Assembly: GCA_041920215.1 (NCBI GenBank) | Contig: JAYRSJ010000003.1 | Span: 202,632-266,631 of the forward strand | DNA: 64,000 bases | From: JAYRSJ01 sp041920215 | GTDB taxonomy: Bacteria; Pseudomonadota; Gammaproteobacteria; Burkholderiales; Burkholderiaceae_C | Direction: 5' to 3' | Shown: in pieces, positions 43,407 through 53,351 of the stretch | Layout: every line of letters begins with the position of its first letter | Position numbering within the stretch: the stretch's first letter is position 1 | Notes under the pieces: generated by a model | Seen by the model: only the letters and a program-made list of their open reading frames with translations | Database searches by the model: none | Told to the model about the DNA's origin: nothing | Position numbers and translations under genes: made by a program

Positions 43407-45332
43407 GTGATCCCACCAGGCTTTATCCAGGACCTTCTTGCGCGCGTCGACATCGTCGAAGTCGTCGGCCGCCATGTCGAGCTGAAGAAGGCCGGCGTCA
43501 ACCACAAGGGCCTGTGCCCCTTTCACGCCGAGAAATCGCCCAGCTTCATCGTCAGCGCCTCGCGCCAGACCTATCACTGCTTCGGCTGCGGCGTGCACGG
43601 CAATGCCATAGGCTTCGTGATGGAGCACACCGGGGCCGGCTTCATCGAGGCGGTGGAAGACCTGGCCCAGCAGGCCGGCATGCAGGTGCCGCAGGATGAG
43701 CGCTCCCCCCAGGAGCTCGAGCGCGCCAAGGCCCAGAAAGCGCATCAGGCCACGCTGACAGAAACCCTGCTGCGAGCCAGCGATCACTACCGCGCCCAAC
43801 TGAAGAAGTCACCGCGCGCCATCGACTATCTGAAGCGCCGCGGCCTGACGGGCCAGATCGCGGCCCGCTTTGCGCTGGGTTATGCACCCGAGGGCTGGCG
43901 GGCGCTGGCCAGCGCCTTCCCCAGCTACGACGATCCGCTGCTGGCCGAGTCGGGCATGGTCATCACCGCCGGGGAGGAAGGCGGTGAGCAGAAGCGCTAT
44001 GACCGTTTCCGCGATCGGGTGATGTTCCCGATTCGCAATGTCCAGGGCGAGGTGATCGGTTTTGGCGGACGGGTGCTGGACAAAGGCGAGCCCAAATACC
44101 TGAACTCGCCAGAGACCCCGGTGTTTCAGAAGGGCCGCGAACTCTACGGCCTGTACGAGGCGCGCCAGGGGCTGCGCGCCCGAGGCTATGCGCTGGTGGT
44201 TGAAGGCTATATGGACGTGGTGGCGCTGGCCCAGCATGGCTTTGCCAACGCGGTCGCCACATTGGGTACGGCCTGCACCGCCGAGCATGTGCAGAAGCTG
44301 TTCCGCTTCACCGAGACGGTGGTTTTCAGCTTCGACGGCGATGCCGCCGGCCGACGGGCGGCAGGTCGCGCGCTGGAAGCCGCCCTCCCCCATGCCAATG
44401 ACACGCGCTCGGTCAAGTTCCTCTTTCTGCCCCCCGAACACGACCCTGACTCCTATGTGCGTGAGCTGGGGGCCGAGGCCTTCGAGCGCTGCGTCGAGCA
44501 GGCGGTGCCGCTTTCGCGCCAATTGCAGGAAGCCGCTGGCGAAGGCTGTGACCTGGGCACGGCCGAGGGCCGTGCCCGCCTGCTGGCCAATGCACGCCCG
44601 CTCTGGCAGGCCTTGCCGGCCGGCCTGTTGAAGCGCCAGCTGCTCGGAGAGCTGGCGCGCAAGGCCCAGTTACCCGATCAGGAACTGATGCTCATGTGGC
44701 AGGTCGACAGCAGCCACAGCGATGATCCCGGCCCGCTCCTGGGCCGGGCGGAAGCAGATCCGGGCATGCCGCCCCACCCCGGCGCGACGCAAGGCGAGCG
44801 CCAGTCCAAGCGCGAATGGCAGGACTGGAAGGGCCGCGGCGGCGCGAAGGACTGGAAGAAGCGCCGCCGTGACGGCGATGATGATGAAGCCCCGCGCACG
44901 CCGCGCCGCCAGCCCCAGGGTCCGGCCGACAACGCGCTGCGCATGCTGCTGCTCAGCAGCGGCCTGTGGGAGCAGCTCAGCAATGAAGACCATCAGCTGC
45001 TGCATGAGCTGCCCGGTAGCCATGGCGATCTGATTGCCTGGCTGGAGCGTTTCCTGGTCAATCACGGCCCTGGCCCCTGGTCGGCGCTTGAAGCGGCCCT
45101 GGCCGAGGATGGGCTGCTCGACAAAGCGCGGCAACTCACCGCCGGCGTCCATGCCGAGGAAGAGCCCAGCTTGTCCGATCTGCAGCAAGTGCTGCGCCGG
45201 CTGTGGATCAACCGGCTGGAGGCCGAGGCCAAGCAGCTCGCGGCAGCCAGCCCGGACAATGATGGCCTGCGACGCTACGGCGAATTGCAGAAACAAATCC
45301 AGGCCCTGAAGGCGGCCGGCGCCAGTAGCTGA
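43407..45332 (+). CDS. dnaG: DNA primase
   Basis: A 641-residue primase that makes RNA primers for replication. The CHC2 zinc ligands are Cys37, His40, Cys58 and Cys61 (CPFHAEKSPSF, CFGCG). The RNA-polymerase domain has GFGGRVLDKGEPKYLNSPET; the Toprim part has VVEGYMDVVALAQHG and FSFDGDAAGRRAA. A charged linker (KREWQDWKGRGG, RDGDDDEA) leads to the helicase-binding C-terminal domain. The start is GTG at 43407, 10 bp after the GGDEF-EAL stop; the frame upstream is antisense-like and lacks the standard N-terminus. rpoD follows 325 bp later. Confidence 0.96.
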   Translation: MIPPGFIQDLLARVDIVEVVGRHVELKKAGVNHKGLCPFHAEKSPSFIVSASRQTYHCFGCGVHGNAIGFVMEHTGAGFIEAVEDLAQQAGMQVPQDERSPQELERAKAQKAHQATLTETLLRASDHYRAQLKKSPRAIDYLKRRGLTGQIAARFALGYAPEGWRALASAFPSYDDPLLAESGMVITAGEEGGEQKRYDRFRDRVMFPIRNVQGEVIGFGGRVLDKGEPKYLNSPETPVFQKGRELYGLYEARQGLRARGYALVVEGYMDVVALAQHGFANAVATLGTACTAEHVQKLFRFTETVVFSFDGDAAGRRAAGRALEAALPHANDTRSVKFLFLPPEHDPDSYVRELGAEAFERCVEQAVPLSRQLQEAAGEGCDLGTAEGRARLLANARPLWQALPAGLLKRQLLGELARKAQLPDQELMLMWQVDSSHSDDPGPLLGRAEADPGMPPHPGATQGERQSKREWQDWKGRGGAKDWKKRRRDGDDDEAPRTPRRQPQGPADNALRMLLLSSGLWEQLSNEDHQLLHELPGSHGDLIAWLERFLVNHGPGPWSALEAALAEDGLLDKARQLTAGVHAEEEPSLSDLQQVLRRLWINRLEAEAKQLAAASPDNDGLRRYGELQKQIQALKAAGASS

Positions 45333-45353
45333 AACCAGAAATGGCGGGCTCCT

Positions 45354-45382
45354 TTGACCTTGGGCGCAGAAATGACGATAAT
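45354..45382 (+). promoter_or_regulatory. Sigma-70 promoter of rpoD
   Basis: -35 TTGACC (45354-45359) and -10 GATAAT (45377-45382) with a 17-bp spacer, the best housekeeping promoter in the window. It starts 22 bp after the dnaG stop, so rpoD has its own strong promoter and a leader of about 270 nt. Confidence 0.8.
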
Positions 45383-45388
45383 TAAGGG

Positions 45389-45657
45389 TTTTCGCGCGCG
45401 TCAAGAGTGACGGCAGCTGCTTCCGGTCCCGGCCACCCAGCGACACTGGGCACCCCTAGAGGTATGACGGCCACCCTTAACCGCTAAGAGCTGCATCTTC
45501 AAACGTTCACGCCAGCTTGCACGCGCCAACATGCGACTTCGCCCCGGCGGGGAAGCGTGTCTGAGAGCCGCCTGGGTCACGCTTTGCTTCGTTGCAATGT
45601 ACGGGACCCCGGGTGGCTGCCGCATTGCCAAGCCCAACATCCACCGCAAGGATTTGC
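45389..45657 (+). other. Long 5' leader of rpoD
   Basis: About 269 nt between the predicted start of transcription and the ATG. It holds small hairpins such as CCCAG/CTGGG and a seven-codon frame with a GAGG-like site (ATG at 45464, MTATLNR, stop). No known riboswitch or attenuator was recognised. The AAGGA site directly before the rpoD ATG is normal. Confidence 0.5.
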
Positions 45658-47877
45658 ATGACTGCCAAGAAGACCGCGAAGGCTAGCCCCGCCGCCGAGG
45701 CTGAAGAGATCAAGAAACCGGCCGCAAAGGCAGTGAAGGCAGCCAAAGCCACCAAGGCCCCGAAGGCCGAGGCTGCTGCGGGCGAAGACAAGCCCAAGCG
45801 CGGTCGCAAGCCGAAGGCAGAGACAACCAGCAAGAAGACCGCCAAGCCCAAGGCCGAGGAGGAGGAAGAGGACTTCTCCGACATCGATGCCGAGTTGGAG
45901 GGCGAGGCCGAGCCGGAAGCCGAGGTCGAGGAAGTCGCCGACGACAAGCCCAAGGCCAAGCCGCTGCGCATGAAGGTCAGCCGCGCCAAGGAACGCGCGC
46001 TGATGCGCGAATTCGGCCTGGACGAGACGGCGCTGACCGAAGAAGAAGTCGCCAAGCGCCGTCAGGAGCTGAAGACCCTGATCAAGATGGGCAAGACCCG
46101 TGGTTTCCTGACCCATCAGGAAATCAATGATCACCTGCCCGAGAAGCTGGTCAGCGAGGAAATCCTCGAGGCCATCATCTCCATGCTCAACGACATGGGG
46201 ATCGCGGTCTACGAGCAGGCACCCGACGCAGCCACCCTGCTGATCTCCGGCAACACCACCAGCACCGCCACCGAAGAGGAAGCCGAGGAAGCGGCCGAGG
46301 CGGCGCTGTCCACGGTGGATTCGGAGTTCGGCCGCACCACCGACCCGGTGCGCATGTATATGCGCGAGATGGGCACGGTCGAGCTGCTGACCCGCGAGGG
46401 CGAGATCGAAATCGCCAAGCGCATCGAAGGCGGCCTGCAGGCGATGATGCTGGCCATCTCGGCCTCGCCCACCACCATCGCCGAGATCCTGTCGATGGCG
46501 ACCCGGATCCGCGCTGGCGAACAGCAGATTTCAGAGGTGGTCGACGGCTTCGTGTCAGACGACGAGGCCGACGACTATGTGGCCGAGGAAGACTTCGACG
46601 AGTTCGACGAAGAGGACGATGACGACGGCAACGGCGGCTCCAAGGCACTGACCAAGAAGCTGGAAGAGCTGAAGAACGCGGCCCTGCTCAAGTTCGATTC
46701 GCTGTCGGGCAATTTCGACAAGATGCGCAAGGCCTTCGAGAAGGACGGCTACAAATCGGCCTCCTACAACAAGGCTCAGCAAGCCATCAGCGCCGAGCTG
46801 ATGACCATCCGCTTCACCGTCAAGACCATCGAGCGTCTGTGCGACATCCTGCGCTCGCAGGTCGACGACGTGCGCCGCTACGAGCGTGAGTTGCGCAAGA
46901 TCGTGGTCGACAAATGCGGCATGCCGCAGGAGCACTTCATCAAGACCTTCCCGCCCAATGCGCTCAACCTGCAGTGGGCCGAGAAAGAAATCGCCACCGG
47001 AAAGAACTACAGCGCGGTGCTGGGCCGCAACCTGCCCGCGGTGCAGGAACTGCAGCAAAAGCTGGTCGATATCCAGTCGCGCGCCGTGGTCCCGCTTGAC
47101 GATCTGAAGGAGATCAACAAGCGCATGAACGAGGGCGAGAAGGCCTCGCGCGACGCCAAGAAGGAGATGATCGAGGCCAATCTGCGCCTGGTGATATCGA
47201 TCGCGAAGAAGTACACCAACCGCGGCCTGCAGTTCCTGGACCTGATCCAGGAAGGCAATATCGGCCTGATGAAGGCGGTGGACAAGTTCGAGTACCGTCG
47301 CGGCTACAAGTTCTCGACCTACGCCACCTGGTGGATCCGTCAGGCCATCACCCGCTCGATCGCCGACCAGGCCCGCACGATCCGCATCCCGGTCCACATG
47401 ATCGAGACGATCAACAAGATGAACCGCATCTCGCGCCAGCATCTGCAGGAATTCGGCTTCGAGCCGGACGCGCCGACCCTGGCCGAGAAGATGGAGATCC
47501 CCGAGGACAAGATCCGCAAGATCATGAAGATCGCCAAGGAGCCGATCTCGATGGAAACCCCCATCGGCGACGACGACGACTCCCACCTGGGCGACTTCAT
47601 CGAGGACACCAACAACACCGCACCGATCGAGGCCGCGATGCAGGCCGGTCTGCGCGATGTGGTGAAGGACATCCTCGACTCGCTGACTCCGCGCGAGGCC
47701 AAGGTGCTGCGCATGCGCTTCGGCATCGAGATGAGCACGGACCACACGCTGGAAGAAGTGGGCAAGCAGTTCGACGTCACCCGCGAGCGCATACGCCAGA
47801 TCGAGGCCAAGGCCATCCGCAAGCTCAAGCACCCGAGCCGCTCGGACAAACTCCGCACGTACTTGGACAATCTCTGA
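45658..47877 (+). CDS. rpoD: RNA polymerase primary sigma factor (sigma-70)
   Basis: A 739-residue housekeeping sigma factor. Residues 1-75 are a Lys/Ala-rich then Glu-rich extension common in Burkholderiales. Region 1.1 ([19 protein letters not shown]) follows, then region 1.2 ([16 protein letters not shown]), a large acidic non-conserved insert, region 2 ([19 protein letters not shown]), region 3 and region 4 ([18 protein letters not shown]). The ATG at 45658 has AAGGA upstream. The usual rpsU is not part of this cluster. A terminator follows the stop by 52 bp. Confidence 0.98.
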   Translation: MTAKKTAKASPAAEAEEIKKPAAKAVKAAKATKAPKAEAAAGEDKPKRGRKPKAETTSKKTAKPKAEEEEEDFSDIDAELEGEAEPEAEVEEVADDKPKAKPLRMKVSRAKERALMREFGLDETALTEEEVAKRRQELKTLIKMGKTRGFLTHQEINDHLPEKLVSEEILEAIISMLNDMGIAVYEQAPDAATLLISGNTTSTATEEEAEEAAEAALSTVDSEFGRTTDPVRMYMREMGTVELLTREGEIEIAKRIEGGLQAMMLAISASPTTIAEILSMATRIRAGEQQISEVVDGFVSDDEADDYVAEEDFDEFDEEDDDDGNGGSKALTKKLEELKNAALLKFDSLSGNFDKMRKAFEKDGYKSASYNKAQQAISAELMTIRFTVKTIERLCDILRSQVDDVRRYERELRKIVVDKCGMPQEHFIKTFPPNALNLQWAEKEIATGKNYSAVLGRNLPAVQELQQKLVDIQSRAVVPLDDLKEINKRMNEGEKASRDAKKEMIEANLRLVISIAKKYTNRGLQFLDLIQEGNIGLMKAVDKFEYRRGYKFSTYATWWIRQAITRSIADQARTIRIPVHMIETINKMNRISRQHLQEFGFEPDAPTLAEKMEIPEDKIRKIMKIAKEPISMETPIGDDDDSHLGDFIEDTNNTAPIEAAMQAGLRDVVKDILDSLTPREAKVLRMRFGIEMSTDHTLEEVGKQFDVTRERIRQIEAKAIRKLKHPSRSDKLRTYLDNL

Positions 47878-47928
47878 CGCCACCCAAGCGCAAGAGACTG
47901 CGCCGCAGTGTGGTGTTTAGCAGCCCAG

Positions 47929-47953
47929 AAGGCCGGAGCGATCCGGCCTTTTT
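47929..47953 (+). terminator. Intrinsic terminator after rpoD
   Basis: Stem AAGGCCGGA / TCCGGCCTT with a GCGA loop, followed by TTT (five T counting the stem end), 52 bp after the rpoD stop. Confidence 0.9.
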
Positions 47954-48054
47954 CATTCCGTACTCCTTGCGTCCCGCTCCGTGTTTTCCGGCAGTCGGGC
48001 TGTCACTGATGCGGGCTACACTGAGCATTCCGTCACATTCCCCGCGCCAGACTC

Positions 48055-49029
48055 ATGCCCCAGATCCGGGATCGCACCGTTTTGTTTGCCGACTTGCGCG
48101 GTAGCACGGCGCTGTTCGAGACCCTGGGCAATGCCGAGGCGACGGCGGTGGTCACCCATACCGTCAGCCAGATCGGGCAGGCGGTCAGCGAGTGCGATGG
48201 GCGTCTGGTCAAGACGCTTGGCGATGGGTTGATGGCGGTCTTCGATTCGCCCCGCGATGGGGTCAAGTCGGCGATACGGATGCATGCACTGCTCGAGCGG
48301 GTGGTCTCGCGCAAGCCGGTCGGCAGCTACGGCAGCTCGCCCAGCCTGCGTGGGCTGCGCATGCAGGTCGCGTTGGCGCGCGGCGAAGTGGTCGAGATGG
48401 GGGGCGACTGCTTCGGCGATGCGGTCAATGTGGCGGCCCGACTGCTGGATCACGCGGGCGACAACGAGACCCTGATCACCGCCGAGGTGCTGGCGGGGCT
48501 GGCGCCGGCGCAGAAGCAGCGTTTTCGCAGCCTCGACCTGATCACCGTACGCGGCCGTGTCGAACCGGTCCATGTCCATGTGCTGGACAAGCCCAGTCAG
48601 GGCGATGTGGCAGCCACCCAGTTCGGCGAGGTGCGCCACAGCACGGTCGAGCCCGATGGCATACGCCTGATCTGGCAAGACCTGGATAGGGTCTTCGACA
48701 TCGCCAGCATGCCGGTGGTGCTGGGCCGCAGCGTGCAAGCCACCTACTGCATCACCGACGGTCGGGTGTCGCGTTCGCATGCCCGCATCGACTGGCATGG
48801 AGGCTCATTCTCACTCACCGACCTCAGCTACAACGGCACCTATGTGCGCTTCGGCCTGGGCGGCGATACAGTCGCCCTGCGTCGCGGCAGCTGCACCCTG
48901 CATGGCAGCGGCGTCATCGGCCTGGGCGGCCCGCCGCAAGACGACGGTTCGCCCACGGTCAGCTTTGAGATCCTGCATTTCGCCGATACCGAACCTCTAG
49001 CTTCAGGCTCGTCGCGCATCCGCTTCTGA
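48055..49029 (+). CDS. Class III nucleotide cyclase-FHA domain protein
   Basis: A 324-residue soluble protein. Residues 6-175 are a class III cyclase domain: metal Asp in VLFADLRGSTALFETLG, second metal and substrate region in GRLVKTLGDGLMAVFDS, and the transition-state pair in FGDAVNVAARLLD. The Lys of LVKTLGDG suits ATP rather than GTP. Residues 215-310 are an FHA phosphothreonine-binding domain (PVVLGRSVQATYCI, VSRSHARIDW, DLSYNGTYV). It could make cAMP in response to a phosphorylated partner; the kinase encoded at 28-31 kb is one possible source. It precedes hemH by 9 bp. Confidence 0.9.
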   Translation: MPQIRDRTVLFADLRGSTALFETLGNAEATAVVTHTVSQIGQAVSECDGRLVKTLGDGLMAVFDSPRDGVKSAIRMHALLERVVSRKPVGSYGSSPSLRGLRMQVALARGEVVEMGGDCFGDAVNVAARLLDHAGDNETLITAEVLAGLAPAQKQRFRSLDLITVRGRVEPVHVHVLDKPSQGDVAATQFGEVRHSTVEPDGIRLIWQDLDRVFDIASMPVVLGRSVQATYCITDGRVSRSHARIDWHGGSFSLTDLSYNGTYVRFGLGGDTVALRRGSCTLHGSGVIGLGGPPQDDGSPTVSFEILHFADTEPLASGSSRIRF

Positions 49030-49038
49030 GCCACCACC

Positions 49039-50130
49039 ATGGCCTTCAAAACCGAACCGATTTACCGGCACGGCACGGCCGCGCGCTGTGCCGTGCTGCT
49101 GTGCAATCTGGGCACGCCCGATGCGCCCACGGCAGCCGCGCTGCGCCGCTACCTGGCGCAGTTCCTCAGCGACCCGCGTGTCGTCGAGATCCCCCGGCTG
49201 GTCTGGCAGCTGATCCTGCACGGCATCATCCTGCGGGTGCGCCCGGCCAAATCGGCCGCCAAGTACGCCACCGTCTGGATGAAGGACGGCTCGCCGCTGA
49301 AGGTCTGGACAGCCCGTCAGAGCAAGCTGCTGCAGGGCTGGCTCGGAGAGCGCGGGCACCAGGTGCAGGTGCGCTATGCCATGCGCTACGGCCAGCCCTC
49401 GATCGCCAGCCAGCTGGATGCCCTGCGTGCCGAGGGCGTGACCCGGGTGCTGGTTCTGCCCGCCTACCCGCAGTACAGCGGTGCCACGACGGCCAGCGTG
49501 ATCGACGATGTGGCGCGCTGGGCCCTGAGTACCCGCCATGTGCCGGAGCTGCGCTTCATCAACCGCTACCACGACGATGCGCGCTATATCGAGGCCCTGG
49601 CCGCCAGCGTGCGCCGCCACTGGGCGAGCGAGGGCCGGCCTGAGCTTCTGGTGATGAGCTTTCACGGCATGCCGCAGCGCACGCTGTTGCTGGGCGACCC
49701 CTACCACTGCGAATGCCTGAAGACTGGCCGCCTGCTGGCCGAGGCGCTGGGCCTCAGCCCCGAGCAGTACCTGGTGACATTCCAGAGCCGCTTTGGCAAG
49801 GCCAAGTGGCTGGAGCCCTATACCGAGCCAAGCCTCGTCGAGCGTGCCCGGGCCGGCCTGAAGCATGTCGACCTGATCTGCCCGGGCTTCGCGGCCGACT
49901 GCCTGGAGACCCTGGAAGAGATCGCCCAGGAGGCCCGGCAGGCCTTTCTGGATGCCGGCGGCCAGCGCTTTGGCTACATCCCCTGCCTGAACGACTCAGC
50001 CGAGGGCATGCGTGCGCTGGGCGAGCTGGCAGAGCGGCATCTGCAGGGCTGGCCCACCCAGCAGGCACCCGACGCTGCGGCCCTGCAGCGCCAGGCCGAG
50101 CTGGCGCGCCGCGCTGGCGCGGCACAGTAA
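49039..50130 (+). CDS. hemH: Ferrochelatase
   Basis: A 363-residue HemH that inserts Fe(II) into protoporphyrin IX to give haem. Key blocks: AVLLCNLGTPDAPTAAALRR at the N-terminus, VRYAMRYGQPSI, the active-site His in ELLVMSFHGMPQRTLL, and FQSRFGKAKWLEPYTEP followed by the Glu-rich LETLEEIAQEA. Length is normal for proteobacteria. It sits 9 bp after the cyclase-FHA gene, so the two share a transcript. It is convergent with tctA. Confidence 0.97.
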   Translation: MAFKTEPIYRHGTAARCAVLLCNLGTPDAPTAAALRRYLAQFLSDPRVVEIPRLVWQLILHGIILRVRPAKSAAKYATVWMKDGSPLKVWTARQSKLLQGWLGERGHQVQVRYAMRYGQPSIASQLDALRAEGVTRVLVLPAYPQYSGATTASVIDDVARWALSTRHVPELRFINRYHDDARYIEALAASVRRHWASEGRPELLVMSFHGMPQRTLLLGDPYHCECLKTGRLLAEALGLSPEQYLVTFQSRFGKAKWLEPYTEPSLVERARAGLKHVDLICPGFAADCLETLEEIAQEARQAFLDAGGQRFGYIPCLNDSAEGMRALGELAERHLQGWPTQQAPDAAALQRQAELARRAGAAQ

Positions 50131-50149
50131 GCTCGGACAAGCCGCCGGC

Positions 50150-51634
50150 TCAGGCGCGGCGGCGCCAGGCCAGCACGCGTGGGAAGACCAGCACCGCGAT
50201 CACGATGATCAGCAGGGTCAGCGACATCGGCCGCTCGATGAAGACGGACCACTGCCCACCCCCTATCGCCACCGCGTTGCGCATCTGCGCCTCGGCCAGG
50301 GGGCCGAGGATCATGCCCACCACCACCGGCGCCGTGGGAAAGTCGAAGCGCCGCATCACCACGCCGACCAGGCCTATGCCCAGCATCAGATAGAGATCGA
50401 AGGCGCTCTGGCGCATGCCATAGACGCCCACGGTCGCGAAGATCAGGATGCCGGCATAGAGCTGCGGCTTGGGGATCTTCAGCAGCTTGACCCACAGGCC
50501 CACCAGCGGCAGATTCAGCACCAGCAGCATCACATTGCCGATATAGAGCGAGGCGATCAGGGCCCAGACCAGGGTGGACGAGGTTTCGAACAGCTGCGGC
50601 CCCGCCTGTATGCCGTAGTTCTGCAGCGCCGACAGCAGGATGGCCGCGGTCACCGAGGTCGGAATGCCCAGCGTCAGCAGCGGCACCAGGGTTGCGGTCA
50701 CCGCCGAGTTATTGGCCGCCTCGGGCCCGGCCACTCCCTCGATGGCGCCGGTGCTGCCGAACTCGTCGGGATTCTTGGAGAGCTTGCGCTCGGTGGCATA
50801 GCTGAGGAAGGTCGGGATCTCGGAACCGCCAGCGGGAACGGTGCCAAAGGGGAAGCCGATCACCGTGCCGCGCAGCCAGGCGGGCCAGGAGCGCCGCCAT
50901 TCGGCGCCGCTCATATGCACCCGGTTGAGCTTGTTCATCTCCGAATGGCTGCGCCCCTCGTAGAGCGCGTTGTAAAGCGTCTCGCCCACCGCGAACAGGC
51001 CCACCGCGACCAGCACCACCTCGATGCCATCCATGAACTCGGGGATGCCCATCGTGAAGCGCACCTGGGCGGTGATCTGGTCCAGCCCGATCAGGCCGAT
51101 CGCCAGCCCCACAAACAGCGAGGTCAGGCCGCGCAGCGTGCTCTGGCCCAGTACCGCACTGACCGTGGTGAAGGCCAGCAGCATCAGGCAGAAGTACTCG
51201 GGCGGGCCCAGCTTGACCGCGAACTCGGCCAGCACCGGCGCAAACAGGGTCACCAGCACCGTCGCCACCGTGCCGGCCACGAAGGAGCCGATCGCTGCGG
51301 TCGCCAGTGCCGCACCGGCGCGGCCGTTCTTGGCCATCTTGAAGCCCTCCAGCGCGGTCACCATGGTGCCGGTCTCGCCGGGGGTGTTCAGCAGGATGGA
51401 GGTGGTCGAACCGCCATACATCGCACCGTAGTAAATGCCGGCGAAGAAGATCATCGAGGCGGTCGGCTCCACCTGGGCGGTAATGGGCAGCAGCATCGCC
51501 ACCGTCACCGCCGGGCCCAGGCCCGGCAGCACGCCGATCGCCGTGCCCAGCGCGCAGCCGAGAAAGGCCCACAGCAGATTGACCGGCGTGCCGGCGGTGG
51601 CAAAGCCACCCATCAGTTGAGTCCAGAGTTCCAT
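50150..51634 (-). CDS. tctA: Tripartite tricarboxylate transporter, large permease TctA
   Basis: A 494-residue membrane protein with about 11-12 helices, the main channel of the TTT transporter for citrate-like acids. Family blocks: [19 protein letters not shown], then [20 protein letters not shown] and the second-half [25 protein letters not shown] in overlapping parts. The ATG at 51634 is preferred; an upstream ATG would overlap tctB. It is the last gene of the tctC-tctB-tctA unit. Confidence 0.96.
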   Translation of the reverse strand: MELWTQLMGGFATAGTPVNLLWAFLGCALGTAIGVLPGLGPAVTVAMLLPITAQVEPTASMIFFAGIYYGAMYGGSTTSILLNTPGETGTMVTALEGFKMAKNGRAGAALATAAIGSFVAGTVATVLVTLFAPVLAEFAVKLGPPEYFCLMLLAFTTVSAVLGQSTLRGLTSLFVGLAIGLIGLDQITAQVRFTMGIPEFMDGIEVVLVAVGLFAVGETLYNALYEGRSHSEMNKLNRVHMSGAEWRRSWPAWLRGTVIGFPFGTVPAGGSEIPTFLSYATERKLSKNPDEFGSTGAIEGVAGPEAANNSAVTATLVPLLTLGIPTSVTAAILLSALQNYGIQAGPQLFETSSTLVWALIASLYIGNVMLLVLNLPLVGLWVKLLKIPKPQLYAGILIFATVGVYGMRQSAFDLYLMLGIGLVGVVMRRFDFPTAPVVVGMILGPLAEAQMRNAVAIGGGQWSVFIERPMSLTLLIIVIAVLVFPRVLAWRRRA

Positions 51635-51644
51635 CGTCGTGCCC

Positions 51645-52160
51645 TCAGATCCAGCCCAGGCCGCCCAGGCTGGGCAGATTGATTGCCAGCAGCTTGGTGA
51701 ACAGCCAGAACACCGGCGCGGCAATCGCCAGGCCGGTCAGCAGGTCGATGCCACTGCGCATCAGCGTGCCGGCCGGCTTGCCCTCGGACAGCCGCAGCCC
51801 CCGCACCGCCAGCGCGAAGCACAGCGCGCAGGCCAGCACGAAGCCGATGCGCTCGATCAGCAGGGCATTCGCCAGCACGGCACCGGCCACCCAGGCCAGG
51901 GCGGGCCAGTCACCCCGCACGGCGCCCGAGGGCGGCTCCAGATCGCGAAAGCCGCCGCTGCGCGCCTGCCAAACCAGCAGGCCGCCGCATAGCAGCAGGG
52001 CTGCCGCTACCACCCAGGGCAAGGCGTTCGGACCCACGCCGGCATAGCCCGCGTCCGAAGGGATGTAGCTGGCGCCCCAGGCGATCAGTGCGCCGATCAG
52101 CAGCACGCCGATGCCGACCAGGGTCTGCTGGGTCGTGGTGGTTTTGCTTGGCTCGGTCAT
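51645..52160 (-). CDS. tctB: Tripartite tricarboxylate transporter, small permease TctB
   Basis: A 171-residue membrane protein with four helices, the small TTT subunit. N-terminal [19 protein letters not shown] and C-terminal [20 protein letters not shown] segments are typical, with the [17 protein letters not shown] helix between. It lies between tctC and tctA with a 10-bp gap to tctA. Confidence 0.9.
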   Translation of the reverse strand: MTEPSKTTTTQQTLVGIGVLLIGALIAWGASYIPSDAGYAGVGPNALPWVVAAALLLCGGLLVWQARSGGFRDLEPPSGAVRGDWPALAWVAGAVLANALLIERIGFVLACALCFALAVRGLRLSEGKPAGTLMRSGIDLLTGLAIAAPVFWLFTKLLAINLPSLGGLGWI

Positions 52161-52286
52161 GGGCAGGCCCTCCGCGCAGTCGAAGTAGAAATATTGGAAG
52201 AAGGGGCGCCGGCCGGCCGCGAAAGAGGCCAGCCGTCGACAAGGGATCGACCGGGGTATCAGCCGGGCGAGCGCCCGGCCGCTAAC

Positions 52287-53246
52287 TCAAATCATGCCCG
52301 CCTTGACCATCACCGCGCGCAGCGAGGCAAAGTCCTGGTCGACGAAGTCGGCAAATGCCTTGCCGGTCAGCAGGGCCGGGGTCCAGCCGTTCTTCTCCAG
52401 GGCCTCGATCCAGGCCTTGGTGCGGAAGGCCGCGGTGACCATATCGGTCAGCGCCTTGTGCTGGGTCGGCGTGATGCCGGGCGCCGCATAGACGCCGCGC
52501 CAGTTGCCGATCGCCACATCGATGCCCAGCTCCTTGAGCGTGGGGATGTCCAGGCCCTTGATGCGGGCCGGCGCGGTGATCGCCACCGCGCGCATCTTGC
52601 CGCTCTCTATGTACTGCTGGAACTCGCTGTAGCCGCTGCCGCCGATCGTGACATTGCCGCCCAGAATGGCCGCCGTGGCCTCGCCACCGCCACGGAAGGG
52701 CACGTAGTTGATCTTGGATGGATCGCCACCCACCGCGCGCGCGATCATGGCTGCCGCGATGTGTTCAGTAGCGCCCCGCGAGCCGCCGCCCCATTTGACG
52801 CTGGCCGGGTCCTTCTTCATCTGCTCCACCACCTCCTTCATGCTCTTGTACGGCGAGTTGGCGGGCAGCACGAAGACGTTGTACTCGGTGGTCAGGCGCG
52901 CGATCGGGGTCGCCTGGGTGATGCTGACCGGCGGCTTGCCGGTGATGATGCCGCCCAGCATCACCGCGCCCATCACCATCAGCGCATTCGGATCGCCCTT
53001 GCTGGCATTGACGAACTGAGCCAAGCCGATGGCGCCGGCTGCGCCGCCCTTGTTCTCGAAGGTGACGCTGCTGGCCAGGCCGGTTTCCTGCAGGGCCTTG
53101 CCGAGCGCACGGCCGGTGGTGTCCCAGCCCCCACCGGGATTGGCCGGAATCATCATCTTGAGTCCGGCCGAGGCCGAGGCGCTCATAGGCAGCGCGCCGG
53201 TAGCGGCCAGGGCGGCCAGCGACTTCAGAAAGGTGTCACGACGCAT
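52287..53246 (-). CDS. tctC: Tripartite tricarboxylate transporter binding protein (TctC/Bug)
   Basis: A 319-residue periplasmic receptor of the Bug family. The N-terminus MRRDTFLKSLAALAATGA has a twin-arginine-like pattern and a signal peptide ending SASA. The mature part has MMIPANPGGGWDTTGRALG, VTFENKGGAAGAIG, VKWGGGSRGATEHIAA and VPFRGGGEATAAILGG, all characteristic. Substrates of the family are mostly di- and tricarboxylates. It is the first gene of the tct unit, divergent from the tctDE pair across 105 bp that must hold both promoters. Confidence 0.95.
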   Translation of the reverse strand: MRRDTFLKSLAALAATGALPMSASASAGLKMMIPANPGGGWDTTGRALGKALQETGLASSVTFENKGGAAGAIGLAQFVNASKGDPNALMVMGAVMLGGIITGKPPVSITQATPIARLTTEYNVFVLPANSPYKSMKEVVEQMKKDPASVKWGGGSRGATEHIAAAMIARAVGGDPSKINYVPFRGGGEATAAILGGNVTIGGSGYSEFQQYIESGKMRAVAITAPARIKGLDIPTLKELGIDVAIGNWRGVYAAPGITPTQHKALTDMVTAAFRTKAWIEALEKNGWTPALLTGKAFADFVDQDFASLRAVMVKAGMI

Positions 53247-53351
53247 GATGCTTGTCTCCTGTTGTTTGATGGGGCGAGAGCCGCCATGGTCGCTGTCAAG
53301 GCTGTCAGTCCGCTGTCGACGGCACTAGGGGAAATGCTAGGCTCGCATGCC

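Noticed and set aside
45389..45657. A riboswitch in the rpoD leader
   Set aside because: No known aptamer signature was recognised; only small hairpins are visible, so it is kept as an unexplained leader.
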